Positions 32,428 to 40,380 of a stretch of DNA of 64,000 nucleotides are shown in pieces. Position 1 is the stretch's first letter. Each line of letters begins with the position of its first letter. The DNA comes from Actinoplanes sp. SE50/110 (GTDB lineage Bacteria > Actinomycetota > Actinomycetes > Mycobacteriales > Micromonosporaceae), in contig NZ_LT827010.1 in the NCBI RefSeq assembly GCF_900119315.1, positions 8,054,001-8,118,000 on the forward strand, in the 5' to 3' direction. The notes under the pieces are model-generated. The model searched no databases and was not told the DNA's origin. It saw only the letters and a program-made list of their open reading frames with translations. Both the position numbers and the translations under genes were made by a program.

Positions 32428-33346
32428 GCGATACCTCGTTGTACGACATCATTGCGGCGTTGGCGTCTCGGCGGTGCAGGTCGGCGGCGAAGGCAATGCC
32501 CTGGGCGAGGTCCGGGCCGGTGGCGGCGCCGTGGCAGACGACCACGATGCCGCGGACACCCAGCAGTACGGCCGCACGCACCTCGTCGGATCGTTTTCCG
32601 GCGTGCGCCGCTTCCAGGGCTTTCAGCAGGATGTTGCCGGTGAAACCGTCGGTGACCACGACGTCGGCGGCGAAGCCGTGCACGACGTCGCCGCCCTCGA
32701 CCAGGCCGGCGTAGCGCAGCGGCAGTTCCTCCAGCAGCGGCGCGACGGTCCGGCGCAGCCGGTCGCCCTTGCCGTGTTCGGTGCCGATGGTGAGCAGGCC
32801 GACCCGCGGCTCGGGGACGTCGTGCACCGCGGCGGCGTAGGCGGCGCCGAGCCGGGCGTGCATGACCAGGGTGTGCTCGTCCGGGTCGACGGTCGAGCCG
32901 ACGTCGAGCAGCACGAGGCGGCCGGCGGCGGTGGGCAGCACGGCGGCGAGCGGAGGGCGGCGGACTCCGGGTCGGCGGCCCAGGGCGCGTGCCGCGGCGA
33001 GCACGGTCTGGCCGGTGTCGCCCGCGGAGACCAGGGCGTCGGCCAGGCCGGCGGCGACCGCTTCGGCGGCGGTGCCGGCGGGCACGGCGGTGATGCGATG
33101 GCGCTGCGCCGGATGCAGGGCGGCGAGCACCGCGTCGGCGGCTTCGGCCGGGCCGACGAGGGTCAGGTGCAGGGACGGGTCGTCCGTGACGGCACGCAGA
33201 GCGCCGTCAACCACGACGGCGGGAGCATGGTCCCCGCCGAGGAGGTCGACGGCGATCCGCGCGGTGCCCCGCTCCCGTGCGGGAACCGGGGCACCGGTGG
33301 AACGCCACTGCTCAGGTACGAGCCGCCCGATGATCGGGCGAGTCAC
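32420..33346 (-). CDS. plsX: Phosphate acyltransferase PlsX
   Basis: PlsX makes acyl-phosphate from acyl-ACP for phospholipid synthesis. The 308-aa protein has the start-of-domain motif ARIAVDLLGGDHAPAVVV near 29-46, VSAGDTGQTVLAA, LLDVGSTVDPDEH and DGFTGNILLKALEA. The ~28 residues before the domain, from the GTG at 33346, are an extension compared with most PlsX proteins, and a later GTG start is possible. It follows rpmF by 9 bp, an order common in bacteria, and overlaps rnc. Confidence 0.92.
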   Translation of the reverse strand: MTRPIIGRLVPEQWRSTGAPVPARERGTARIAVDLLGGDHAPAVVVDGALRAVTDDPSLHLTLVGPAEAADAVLAALHPAQRHRITAVPAGTAAEAVAAGLADALVSAGDTGQTVLAAARALGRRPGVRRPPLAAVLPTAAGRLVLLDVGSTVDPDEHTLVMHARLGAAYAAAVHDVPEPRVGLLTIGTEHGKGDRLRRTVAPLLEELPLRYAGLVEGGDVVHGFAADVVVTDGFTGNILLKALEAAHAGKRSDEVRAAVLLGVRGIVVVCHGAATGPDLAQGIAFAADLHRRDANAAMMSYNEVSHE

Positions 33347-33355
33347 TCGGCGACG

Positions 33356-33529
33356 TCAGACCTCGAGGACCTGACGGCCGTTGTAGGTGCCGCAGACCGA
33401 GCAGGCGGTGTGCGGCAGCTTCGGCGACTTGCACTGGGGGCACGCCACGGTCGAGACCGCGGTCGCCTTCCAGTTCGCCCGGCGCGAGCGGGTGTTGCTG
33501 CGCGACATCTTGCGCTTGGGGACGGCCAC
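33356..33529 (-). CDS. rpmF: 50S ribosomal protein L32
   Basis: This 57-aa protein begins MAVPKRKMSRSNTRSRRANW and ends GTYNGRQVLEV, as expected for L32. It contains two CxxC pairs (ACPQCKS and ACSVCGT), so this is the zinc-binding form. The GTG start follows GAGGAGTAGG. It sits between the DUF177 gene (5-bp gap) and plsX (9-bp gap) in the standard DUF177-rpmF-plsX order. Confidence 0.97.
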   Translation of the reverse strand: MAVPKRKMSRSNTRSRRANWKATAVSTVACPQCKSPKLPHTACSVCGTYNGRQVLEV

Positions 33530-33534
33530 GGTTC

Positions 33535-34098
33535 CTACTCCTCGTTACTCGATAGATTGCGCAAAGCGGCCCAGCGGGGGTCGACTTCCTCGTGACTGTG
33601 ATCAGCGGGAAGGTCGTCGAAGTGCACCCCGCACTCGGGGCACAGCCCTGGGCAGTCCGGCCGGCAGAGCGGATTGGTCGGCAGGGTCAGCACCACCGCG
33701 TCCCGTACCGCCGGCTCCAGGTCGATCAGGTCGCCCTGCATCCGGCCGACCTCGTCCTCGTCGGTGGTCTCCTCGGTGGTGCTGTCCGCGTACGCGAACA
33801 TCTCCCCGATGGTCACCTCGAAGGACCTGTCGATCTCGTTGAGGCACCGGCCGCACTCGCCGTTGAGCGAGCCCCGCACGGCACCGCTGACGTAGACCCC
33901 CTCGGAGACCGACGTCATGCTCAGATCGAGCTCGAGGTCGGAACCCTCAGGGACCGAGATCAACTCCAGGCCGAGGTCCGCCGGTGCCGGAACCACCTGT
34001 TTCAGGGCACGCGTCGCACCAGGTTGCCGCGGTAGCTTCGTCGTGTCGACGACCAGCGGCTTCCTGGGATCCAGGTGACTCTGCGGTGACTTGGGCAT
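33535..34098 (-). CDS. DUF177 / YceD-family protein
   Basis: This 187-aa protein belongs to the DUF177 (YceD) family that precedes rpmF in many bacteria and is implicated in 23S rRNA accumulation in E. coli and plants. The family landmarks are GAVRGSLNGECGRCLNEID, with a CxxC, and a second cysteine cluster NPLCRPDCPGLCPECGVHF. An acidic loop (STTEETTDEDE) lies between. It is followed after 5 bp by rpmF. Confidence 0.9.
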   Translation of the reverse strand: MPKSPQSHLDPRKPLVVDTTKLPRQPGATRALKQVVPAPADLGLELISVPEGSDLELDLSMTSVSEGVYVSGAVRGSLNGECGRCLNEIDRSFEVTIGEMFAYADSTTEETTDEDEVGRMQGDLIDLEPAVRDAVVLTLPTNPLCRPDCPGLCPECGVHFDDLPADHSHEEVDPRWAALRNLSSNEE

Positions 34099-34170
34099 CT
34101 TGATCCTCAGCCATGGGTAGGCCGACCGAAAACATTACCTGAGCTTGCCGGACGTCGTCGAATCGGGCTG

Positions 34171-34668
34171 TCAAAACGGGAGAGGGCGTTCAGCGTCCTC
34201 ACCCTGGAATGTTCCGATTTCCCGGAGCGCGTGCATCTTGTCACGGCCCCGCTCGATCGATGCCAGCGCCCTGGTCAGGAACTGCTCGAAGTTGGCCAGC
34301 GCGGTGTCGACGTAGTCGTCGACCTCCTCACGCAGCCGCTGCGCCTCGGTGCGCGCCTCGGCGATGATCCGGGCGCCCTCGTGCTCGGCGGACACGGTGA
34401 TCTCGTTCACCGACACCAGGCGGGCGTGCTCGGCCTCGCCCTCGCTGATGATCCGGTCGGCCTCGCGCCGGCCGGCCTCGACGATCCGGTCCCGCTCGTC
34501 CAGGACCGCGGCCGCCTTGCGCAACTCGGAGGGGAGCTCGGCGCGCAGCTCCTCGAGCCTTTCGATCATCTCGCCGCGGTCGAACATGAAGTTCGTCCGC
34601 GACATCGGCACGGAACGCGCGTCCTGGACGTGCTCGATGAGCTCGTCGATACGGTCGAGCGGATCCAC
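34171..34668 (-). CDS. SepIVA/DivIVA-like coiled-coil cell division protein
   Basis: This 165-aa protein is almost entirely helical and coiled coil. It begins MDPLDRIDELIEHVQDARSV, an N-terminus shared with the actinobacterial family that includes mycobacterial SepIVA, a septation protein related to DivIVA. The body has repeated heptads (MIERLEELRAELPSELRKAA, GARIIAEARTEAQRLREEV). The position between coaD and the DUF177 gene matches that of mycobacterial sepIVA. The assignment rests on sequence style and synteny. Gaps of 105 bp upstream and 72 bp downstream allow for its own promoter. Confidence 0.82.
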   Translation of the reverse strand: MDPLDRIDELIEHVQDARSVPMSRTNFMFDRGEMIERLEELRAELPSELRKAAAVLDERDRIVEAGRREADRIISEGEAEHARLVSVNEITVSAEHEGARIIAEARTEAQRLREEVDDYVDTALANFEQFLTRALASIERGRDKMHALREIGTFQGEDAERPLPF

Positions 34669-34773
34669 CGGTGCCTCACTCCCGTCGTCGAACCGCCACC
34701 CAGCGTGGTGCGATCACGTTACTGTGCCGCCGCCGGGCCGGGTTCCGGCACGCCGGACGCGGCCCGGGTCTCT

Positions 34774-35253
34774 CTAATTCTGCTTCAGCCGGTTGACCAG
34801 CCGGGCCAGCACCGGGTCGGGAAGGTACGCCGAGGCGTCGCCACCCCACTTGACCACGTCTTTGACCAGGCTGGACGATAGGAACGAGTACAGCGGATTG
34901 GTGGGCATGAACAGCGTCTCCACACCGGAGAGCCCGATGTTCATCTGCGCCATCTGCAACTCGTAGTCGAAGTCGCTGACCGCGCGGATGCCCTTGACCA
35001 CCACGGCGGCGCCCTGGTCCCGGCAGAAGTCGACGAGCAGCCCGTGGAAGGACATCACCCGGACGTTGTCGTACGCCGCGGTCACCTCGCTGAGCAGTTC
35101 GAGGCGCTCCTCGACCGGGAAGAGTCCGGACTTCGACTGGTTGATCAGCACTCCGACGATCACCTCGTCGAAGAGCCGGCTGGCCCGCCCGATGATGTCG
35201 AGGTGCCCATTGGTGACCGGGTCGAAGGAGCCGGGACACACCGCTCGTCTCAT
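34774..35253 (-). CDS. coaD: Phosphopantetheine adenylyltransferase
   Basis: CoaD catalyses the penultimate step of coenzyme A synthesis. The 159-aa protein begins MRRAVCPGSFDPVTNGHLDI with the nucleotidyltransferase TxGH motif (here TNGH), and has GVLINQSKSGLF and the downstream VVKGIRAVSDFDYELQMAQM signature. The ATG at 35253 overlaps the rsmD stop as ATGA; this gives the normal family N-terminus, so the in-frame start at 35271 is less likely. Confidence 0.96.
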   Translation of the reverse strand: MRRAVCPGSFDPVTNGHLDIIGRASRLFDEVIVGVLINQSKSGLFPVEERLELLSEVTAAYDNVRVMSFHGLLVDFCRDQGAAVVVKGIRAVSDFDYELQMAQMNIGLSGVETLFMPTNPLYSFLSSSLVKDVVKWGGDASAYLPDPVLARLVNRLKQN

Positions 35254-35813
35254 GATCGGCGACCGTACCAAAGTGTGGTCTCGCCATAGCGCCGGGTGCG
35301 GTCGCCGGTGAGGCCGTCCACCCAGCTCAGCGGCTCGGTACGGGTGGAGCGCTCGAACACCACCACGGCGTCCGGCGCCAGCCAGCCGCCGGCCAGCAAC
35401 GCTCGTTGCACTGTGTCCATCTCGTCGTTACCCACCGCGTACGGCGGGTCGGCGAAGACCACGTCGTACGGCCCCCCGTCCGGGCGATCGGCGAGCACCT
35501 GCAGCACCTTTCCGGTGACCAGGCGCGCGGCCGGGCCGACCTTGAGGGCCACCACGTTGTCCCGGACGACCCGGGCCGCCTTGCTGTCCGATTCGACCAG
35601 AAGGACGTGTTCGGCACCGCGGGACAGCGCTTCCAGGCCGACCGCGCCGGATCCGGCATAGAGGTCGGCGAACCGCGCTCCGGACAGATCCGTCATGGTG
35701 TCCAGAGCACTGAAGAAAGCCTCCCGGACCCGGTCCGATGTGGGCCTGGTCTGCGCACCGGACAGGGTCTGCAGCCGCCGGCCGCCATGGTCACCCGCGA
35801 TGATCCTGGTCAT
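35250..35813 (-). CDS. rsmD: 16S rRNA (guanine966-N2)-methyltransferase
   Basis: RsmD methylates G966 of 16S rRNA. The 187-aa protein starts MTRIIAGDHGGRRLQTL, then has RPTSDRVREAFFSAL, motif I FADLYAGSGAVGLEALSRG and the catalytic motif IV VVFADPPYAV. The ATG at 35813 matches the family N-terminus; the in-frame start at 35891 adds 26 residues with no homologous appearance. It is translationally coupled to coaD. Confidence 0.95.
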   Translation of the reverse strand: MTRIIAGDHGGRRLQTLSGAQTRPTSDRVREAFFSALDTMTDLSGARFADLYAGSGAVGLEALSRGAEHVLLVESDSKAARVVRDNVVALKVGPAARLVTGKVLQVLADRPDGGPYDVVFADPPYAVGNDEMDTVQRALLAGGWLAPDAVVVFERSTRTEPLSWVDGLTGDRTRRYGETTLWYGRRS

Positions 35814-36230
35814 CCGCGCCCGCCGAAGTTCCTGAGAAGCACACCAGGACGCTACGCCAGGGCGATACGGGCCCACGCGGAACTCTCCCACGCTCCACTC
35901 TCGCCGCCCACTATGAACCGTCGGCGGCCGCGCTCGGGCATTGCTCCCCGCCGCGCGATTTCACCGTAATTGCGGGCTTGTATGAGCACGCTGCGCATCG
36001 ACGGGATTCCGGACCGTCGACTGAAGATCTCGAATGCGTATCAAGACCCTTGGAAAGGCCTTAACTATTTCCCCGGCGCCGGGACCTGGCTAAGGTCAAC
36101 GCCGCTGTGTCGTCGGTACGCCGCCGACACGACGGCGCGGGGAGGTGTCGTCGCAGACCGGCTGCCCATCCACAGCGGTCTCCGTTTCTCTTCCTGTGAG
36201 TCCCCCCTGTTCCCCTCCGCAGGAGAAGGC
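35814..36230. other. Promoter-bearing gap between rsmD and the LPXTG gene
   Basis: This 417-bp gap lies between divergent genes. It contains candidate promoter-like sequence around 36045-36095 (TTGGAAA, AAGGCCTT, TAAGGTCAA), a GTGTCG...CGACAC inverted repeat around 36106-36135, and a strong AGGAGAAGG just before the LPXTG gene. No gene is apparent. Confidence 0.5.
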
Positions 36231-37745
36231 GTGAAAATCAAGTCATCGCTTCGCCGCACCGCTAGCCTCCTCGCGGGCGCGGTCATCGGCCTGACGGGCG
36301 TCGCGGCCATGGCCGCACCCGCCAGTGCCCACGACGCCTGGGTCACCGGTTCCGCCACGTGCGGCTCGGACGGCAAGAACGTCGTCACCTGGACCCTCAC
36401 CAACGACTTCGGCACCGACGCGACGGTCAACGACCTCAAGATCCCCGCCGGCGCGACCAAGCCCGTCGACGCGAACGGGCACGAGCTCACCGAGGGCTAC
36501 GTGCTGCCCCGCCGGCAGAACAACGCGAACGGCCAGGCCGTCTTCACGCAGGTGTTCGACGGCGGCACCGAGGTGCAGCTGTCCTTCACCGCGACGTGGC
36601 CGACGGACAACTTCACCGAGTCGTCGCCGAACAACACGGCCAACGTGCAGCTGAAGCAGGACTGCACCCCGCCGGCGCCGGTCTGTGAGGCCACCGCCAC
36701 CCGGTTCCACCACACCTTCGCGCTGGTCGACGGCAAGTGGAAGGCCGTCGTCAAGCTCGACGACGACTCGAAGCTCTGCAACGACGAGCCGGTCACCCTG
36801 GTCTCGTACTTCGCGCCGAAGGCGAGCGACAAGGACGGCGACAACTGGCCGCAGTACGAGTACGAGCACGCCTCGGACACGATCACCGACCAGCACCGCA
36901 CCGCCACGCTCGACGTCGCGGCCCCGGACTGCAACACCCAGGTCGACCTGTTCTTCGGTGCCGAGAAGGACATCATCAACCCGATGACCCAGAACGGCGC
37001 CCGGTACGGCGACCGCAAGCTGGGCAGCGGCAGCGGCCTCGGTGGCCGGTCCAAGGGCCCGCAGGGCTGGTACAACGGCGGCTCCAAGGCCTGCACCACC
37101 CCGGCCGTCGCCCCGGTCTCCGACTGCACCGGTGAGCTGACCGTCAACCTCACCAACAACGGCAAGCTCGGCAAGTACGACGTGACCTTCACCGTCAAGT
37201 TCGGTGGCGAGACCAAGACCGTCACGGTGGCCGCGGGCAAGTCCGAGGCCGTCAAGGTTCCGGCCGGCGCCGGTGACGTGACCGTCAGCGCCCCCGGGCT
37301 GGAGGAGAAGACCTACAGCTGGAGCCGTCCCGAGGACTGCCCGCTGCCGGCCGTCACCATCCAGAACGACTGCACCAACGTGACCGTCGTGATCGACAAC
37401 CCGAAGGACGTCACCCCGGTGACCGCCAAGGTGACCTACGGCGACCAGACCAAGACCGTCACGGTCAAGGCCGACTCCGAGGAGAAGGCGACCTTCAAGC
37501 TGACCGACGTCAAGTTCGCCCTGGTGGACTTCGCCGGCATCAAGATGGAACCGCTCAAGGTCGCGGTCAAGGACATCAAGTGCGGCGCGGTCGGTACGCC
37601 GTCGCCCAGCCCCAGCGGTGGCCCGTCCCTGCCGGTGACCGGTGCGGCCGCCGGCAGCATCGCGGGCATCGCGGCGCTGCTGGTCGGTGGCGGCGTGGTG
37701 GCGTTCTTCATCGCCCGTCGCCGCAAGGTGAAGTTCACCGCCTGA
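36231..37745 (+). CDS. LPXTG-anchored cell-surface protein
   Basis: This 504-aa protein has a signal peptide (KIKSSLRRTASLLAGAVIG, cleavage near ASA at residue 33) and a complete C-terminal sorting signal: SLPVTG near 466-471, a hydrophobic segment, then RRRK. A sortase would attach it to peptidoglycan. The exposed part is Thr/Asp/Lys-rich with paired cysteines, and its last ~180 residues contain two Ig-like stretches with a shared (E/Q)TKTVTV strand. No adhesive or enzymatic domain is recognised. The GTG start at 36231 has AGGAGAAGG directly upstream, so the longer frame from 35970 is rejected. It interrupts the usual rsmD-recG neighbourhood. Confidence 0.88.
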   Translation: MKIKSSLRRTASLLAGAVIGLTGVAAMAAPASAHDAWVTGSATCGSDGKNVVTWTLTNDFGTDATVNDLKIPAGATKPVDANGHELTEGYVLPRRQNNANGQAVFTQVFDGGTEVQLSFTATWPTDNFTESSPNNTANVQLKQDCTPPAPVCEATATRFHHTFALVDGKWKAVVKLDDDSKLCNDEPVTLVSYFAPKASDKDGDNWPQYEYEHASDTITDQHRTATLDVAAPDCNTQVDLFFGAEKDIINPMTQNGARYGDRKLGSGSGLGGRSKGPQGWYNGGSKACTTPAVAPVSDCTGELTVNLTNNGKLGKYDVTFTVKFGGETKTVTVAAGKSEAVKVPAGAGDVTVSAPGLEEKTYSWSRPEDCPLPAVTIQNDCTNVTVVIDNPKDVTPVTAKVTYGDQTKTVTVKADSEEKATFKLTDVKFALVDFAGIKMEPLKVAVKDIKCGAVGTPSPSPSGGPSLPVTGAAAGSIAGIAALLVGGGVVAFFIARRRKVKFTA

Positions 37746-37770
37746 CACCGGTGAGGTTCACCGCCTGACA
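37728..37770. repeat. 23-bp tandem duplication at the LPXTG gene's 3' end
   Basis: The last codons and stop (20 bases from 37728) are copied with one change 23 bp downstream (from 37751), creating a second in-line-looking KFTA-stop end outside the gene. This is direct evidence of a local duplication; it has no evident function. Confidence 0.8.
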
Positions 37771-37793
37771 GCGGAACGCACAGCGCACTCCAG

Positions 37794-37825
37794 AGAGCGC
37801 GTCGGCCGATCGGCCGGCGCGCTCT
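37794..37825 (+). terminator. Hairpin downstream of the LPXTG gene
   Basis: AGAGCGCG pairs with CGCGCTCT and the stem continues through TCGGCC/GGCCGG around a GATC loop, giving about 14 bp. Only a weak T-run (gccgttt) follows. It lies between convergent genes. Confidence 0.55.
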
Positions 37826-37867
37826 CGCCGTTTCCGGATCCGGTGGTCGGCGCCGGCCGGGGCGGGT

Positions 37868-38203
37868 TCAGGGTCGCAGGGGCGCGAAGCTGCCGTCCGG
37901 CAGCGGCGGGAAGTCGCGGACCGCGACCACCGCGGTGACCGGCAACGGCCCGTAGATGTGCGGGAAGAGCCGCCCGTCCGGCCCCGGCGGGACGCCCTCC
38001 TCCCAGATCACCGGCACGTCCACCCGCGCCGGGTCGATCTCCAGCAGCACCAGGTCGGTGCGGCCGCGGAAGCGCAGCGTCGCCGGCACGTGCACCCACT
38101 CCGGGTCGGAGCAGTGGATGAAGCCCTCGGACTCCAGGGTGTCGCCGGCGTAACTGTCGGCAACCGACTCCCAGACCGACCGGGGGCAGAGGTGAACGAT
38201 CAT
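37868..38203 (-). CDS. DUF952-family protein
   Basis: This 111-aa protein matches the DUF952 pattern: a short IVHL start, SVWESVADSYAG, LESEGFIHCSDPEWV, LVLLEIDPARVDVPVIWE and LFPHIYGPLPVTAVV. The biochemical role of the family is, to my knowledge, not established. The ATG at 38203 overlaps the recG stop (ATGA) and follows GGAGAAGGG, so it is co-translated with recG. The much longer frame upstream in the same phase is a shadow inside recG. Confidence 0.88.
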   Translation of the reverse strand: MIVHLCPRSVWESVADSYAGDTLESEGFIHCSDPEWVHVPATLRFRGRTDLVLLEIDPARVDVPVIWEEGVPPGPDGRLFPHIYGPLPVTAVVAVRDFPPLPDGSFAPLRP

Positions 38204-40380
38204 CCCTTCTCCAGATACTCGGCGCGGTCCTCGTCGACCAACGCGGCGACCGACGCGGCCAGCGCCGGGTAGCGGGTGAGGTCCGGGTCGTCGCCGACCA
38301 GCCCGGCCGCCTCGACCCGGGCCTCCTTGATCAGTTTCTCGTCCCGGAGCAGCGACAGCAGCCGCAGATGCGAGTGCTTGCCGGACTGGGACGCGCCCAG
38401 CACGTCCCCCTCGCGGCGCTGCTCCAGGTCGATCTCGGAGAGTTTGAAGCCGTCCGTGGTGGCGGCCACCGCATCCAGCCGCTCGCGGGCCGCGGAACCC
38501 TCCACCGCCTCGGTGTGCAGCAGGCAGACGCCCGGCGCCGAGCCCCGGCCCACCCGGCCGCGCAGCTGGTGCAGCTGGGAGACGCCGAACCGGTCGGCAT
38601 CCATGATGATCATGACGGTGCTGTTCGGCACGTCCACGCCGACCTCGATGACCGTGGTGGCGACCAGCACGTCCACGTCGCCGGCGGCGAACCGGCGCAT
38701 CACCGCGTCCTTCTCCTCGGGCGGCATCTTGCCGTGCAGCATCTCGATCCGCAGACCCTGGAGATACATGTCCCGCAGCGCCGGCAGCACCTCGGTCACC
38801 GCGAGCGGCGGACGCCGGGCCGGCTCGTCGTCCGACGGAGGCGACTCGTCCTCGGGACCCTCGCCGATCCGGGGACACACCACGTACGCCTGATGACCGG
38901 CCGCGACCTCCTCCCGCACCCGTTTCCAGGCCCGGTCGAGGTAGGCCGGTTTCTCCAGGGCGGGCACCACGTGCGAGGCGATCGGCGACCGGCCGCGCGG
39001 CAGCTGGGAGAGCACCGACGTCTCCAGGTCGCCGTAGACGGTCATGGCCACCGTCCGCGGAATCGGCGTGGCGGTCATCACCAGCACGTGCGGCGGCCGG
39101 GCGGCCTTGGCGCGCAGCGCGTCCCGCTGCTCGACGCCGAACCGGTGCTGCTCGTCGACCACGATCAGCCCGAGATCCCGGAAGTCGACCCCCTCGTAGA
39201 GCAGGGCGTGGGTGCCGACCACGATCCCGGCGCTCCCGTCCGCCACCTTGGCCAGCGCCGCCCGCCGGGCCGCCGCCCCCAGCGAACCGGTCACCAGGGT
39301 GAGCTGCGTACCCTCCGGGTCACCGTCGAGCTCACCGGCCCGGCCCAGCGCGCCCAGCTGCGCACCGATCCCGCGGAAGTGCTGGGTGGCGAGCACCTCG
39401 GTGGGTGCCAGCAGGGCGGCCTGCCCACCGGCGTCGACCACCTGCAGCATCGCCCGCACCGAGACCAGCGTCTTGCCCGAACCCACCTCGCCCTGCAGCA
39501 GCCGGTGCATCGGGTGCGCCCGGGCCAGATCGGCGGCGATCTCCTCCCCCACCGATCGCTGGCCGTCGGTCAACTCGTACGGCAGATCGGCGTCGAACCT
39601 GTCCAGCAGACCACCGGGGCGGCGCGGCCGGGCCGTGCCCGGAGCCGCCGCCGCGCGAGCCCGCCGCTGGGCCAGGGTGAGCTGAACCGCGAACGCCTCG
39701 TCCCACTTCAGGCGGTGTTTCGCCGAGTAGAGCGCGGCGTCCGAACTGGGCCGGTGGATCTCCCGCAGGGCGGTGCCGATGCCGACCAGATTGCGCGCCG
39801 CCCGGACCTCGGCGGGCATCGGGTCGGGCGGCGGCTCGAAGGTGTCCAGCAGGGTGCGCACGCACTTGGCGAGCACCCAGGTGGGCACCGCCTGGGCGGC
39901 CGGATAGACCGGGATCAGCGCGCCGGCGAACTCCTCGATCTCCTCGGCCGCCTCGTCCTGCGTGGCGTCCACCTTGAGCAGCTGATAGGCCGGGCCGTTG
40001 AGCTGCCGCTTGCCGCGGAACTCGGTGACCTTGCCGGCGAACAGCCCCCAGCGGCCCCGGGTCAGCTCCCGCTCACGCCACGCCTGGTTGAAGAATGTAC
40101 AGGTCAGGGTGGCCCCGGAGCCGTCACCGATGGTCACCTCCAGCATGTTGCCCTTGCGCTGGCGCATCGGTTTGACGCCGATCCCCTGCACCTGGGCCAG
40201 CACGGTGACCTGCTCGCCGACCTCCAGCTGCCGCAGGTCGGTGTGCTCGCCGCGCTCGTCGTACCGCCGGGGGAAGTGGTAGATCAGATCGCCGGCCGTG
40301 TGCAGCTCCAGGTGCTCGGCCAGCGCCTTCGCCGTCTTGGCCCCCAGCACCTTGGTCAGCGGGGTGTCGGTCGTGGTCAT
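38200..40380 (-). CDS. recG: ATP-dependent DNA helicase RecG
   Basis: RecG remodels stalled replication forks and branched DNA. The 726-aa protein has the N-terminal wedge/OB domain (LGAKTAKALAEHLELHTAGD; VLAQVQGIGVKPMRQRKGNM) and superfamily 2 motifs: LLQGEVGSGKTLVSVRAM (Walker A), DEQHRFGVEQR (DEQH box), LVMTATPIPRT and QLHQLRGRVGRGSAPG (motif VI). A short Asp/Glu-rich insertion (GEGPEDESPPSDDEPA) lies in the second helicase lobe. The ATG at 40380 follows AGGAG and overlaps the DAK2-gene stop. Confidence 0.96.
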   Translation of the reverse strand: MTTTDTPLTKVLGAKTAKALAEHLELHTAGDLIYHFPRRYDERGEHTDLRQLEVGEQVTVLAQVQGIGVKPMRQRKGNMLEVTIGDGSGATLTCTFFNQAWRERELTRGRWGLFAGKVTEFRGKRQLNGPAYQLLKVDATQDEAAEEIEEFAGALIPVYPAAQAVPTWVLAKCVRTLLDTFEPPPDPMPAEVRAARNLVGIGTALREIHRPSSDAALYSAKHRLKWDEAFAVQLTLAQRRARAAAAPGTARPRRPGGLLDRFDADLPYELTDGQRSVGEEIAADLARAHPMHRLLQGEVGSGKTLVSVRAMLQVVDAGGQAALLAPTEVLATQHFRGIGAQLGALGRAGELDGDPEGTQLTLVTGSLGAAARRAALAKVADGSAGIVVGTHALLYEGVDFRDLGLIVVDEQHRFGVEQRDALRAKAARPPHVLVMTATPIPRTVAMTVYGDLETSVLSQLPRGRSPIASHVVPALEKPAYLDRAWKRVREEVAAGHQAYVVCPRIGEGPEDESPPSDDEPARRPPLAVTEVLPALRDMYLQGLRIEMLHGKMPPEEKDAVMRRFAAGDVDVLVATTVIEVGVDVPNSTVMIIMDADRFGVSQLHQLRGRVGRGSAPGVCLLHTEAVEGSAARERLDAVAATTDGFKLSEIDLEQRREGDVLGASQSGKHSHLRLLSLLRDEKLIKEARVEAAGLVGDDPDLTRYPALAASVAALVDEDRAEYLEKG

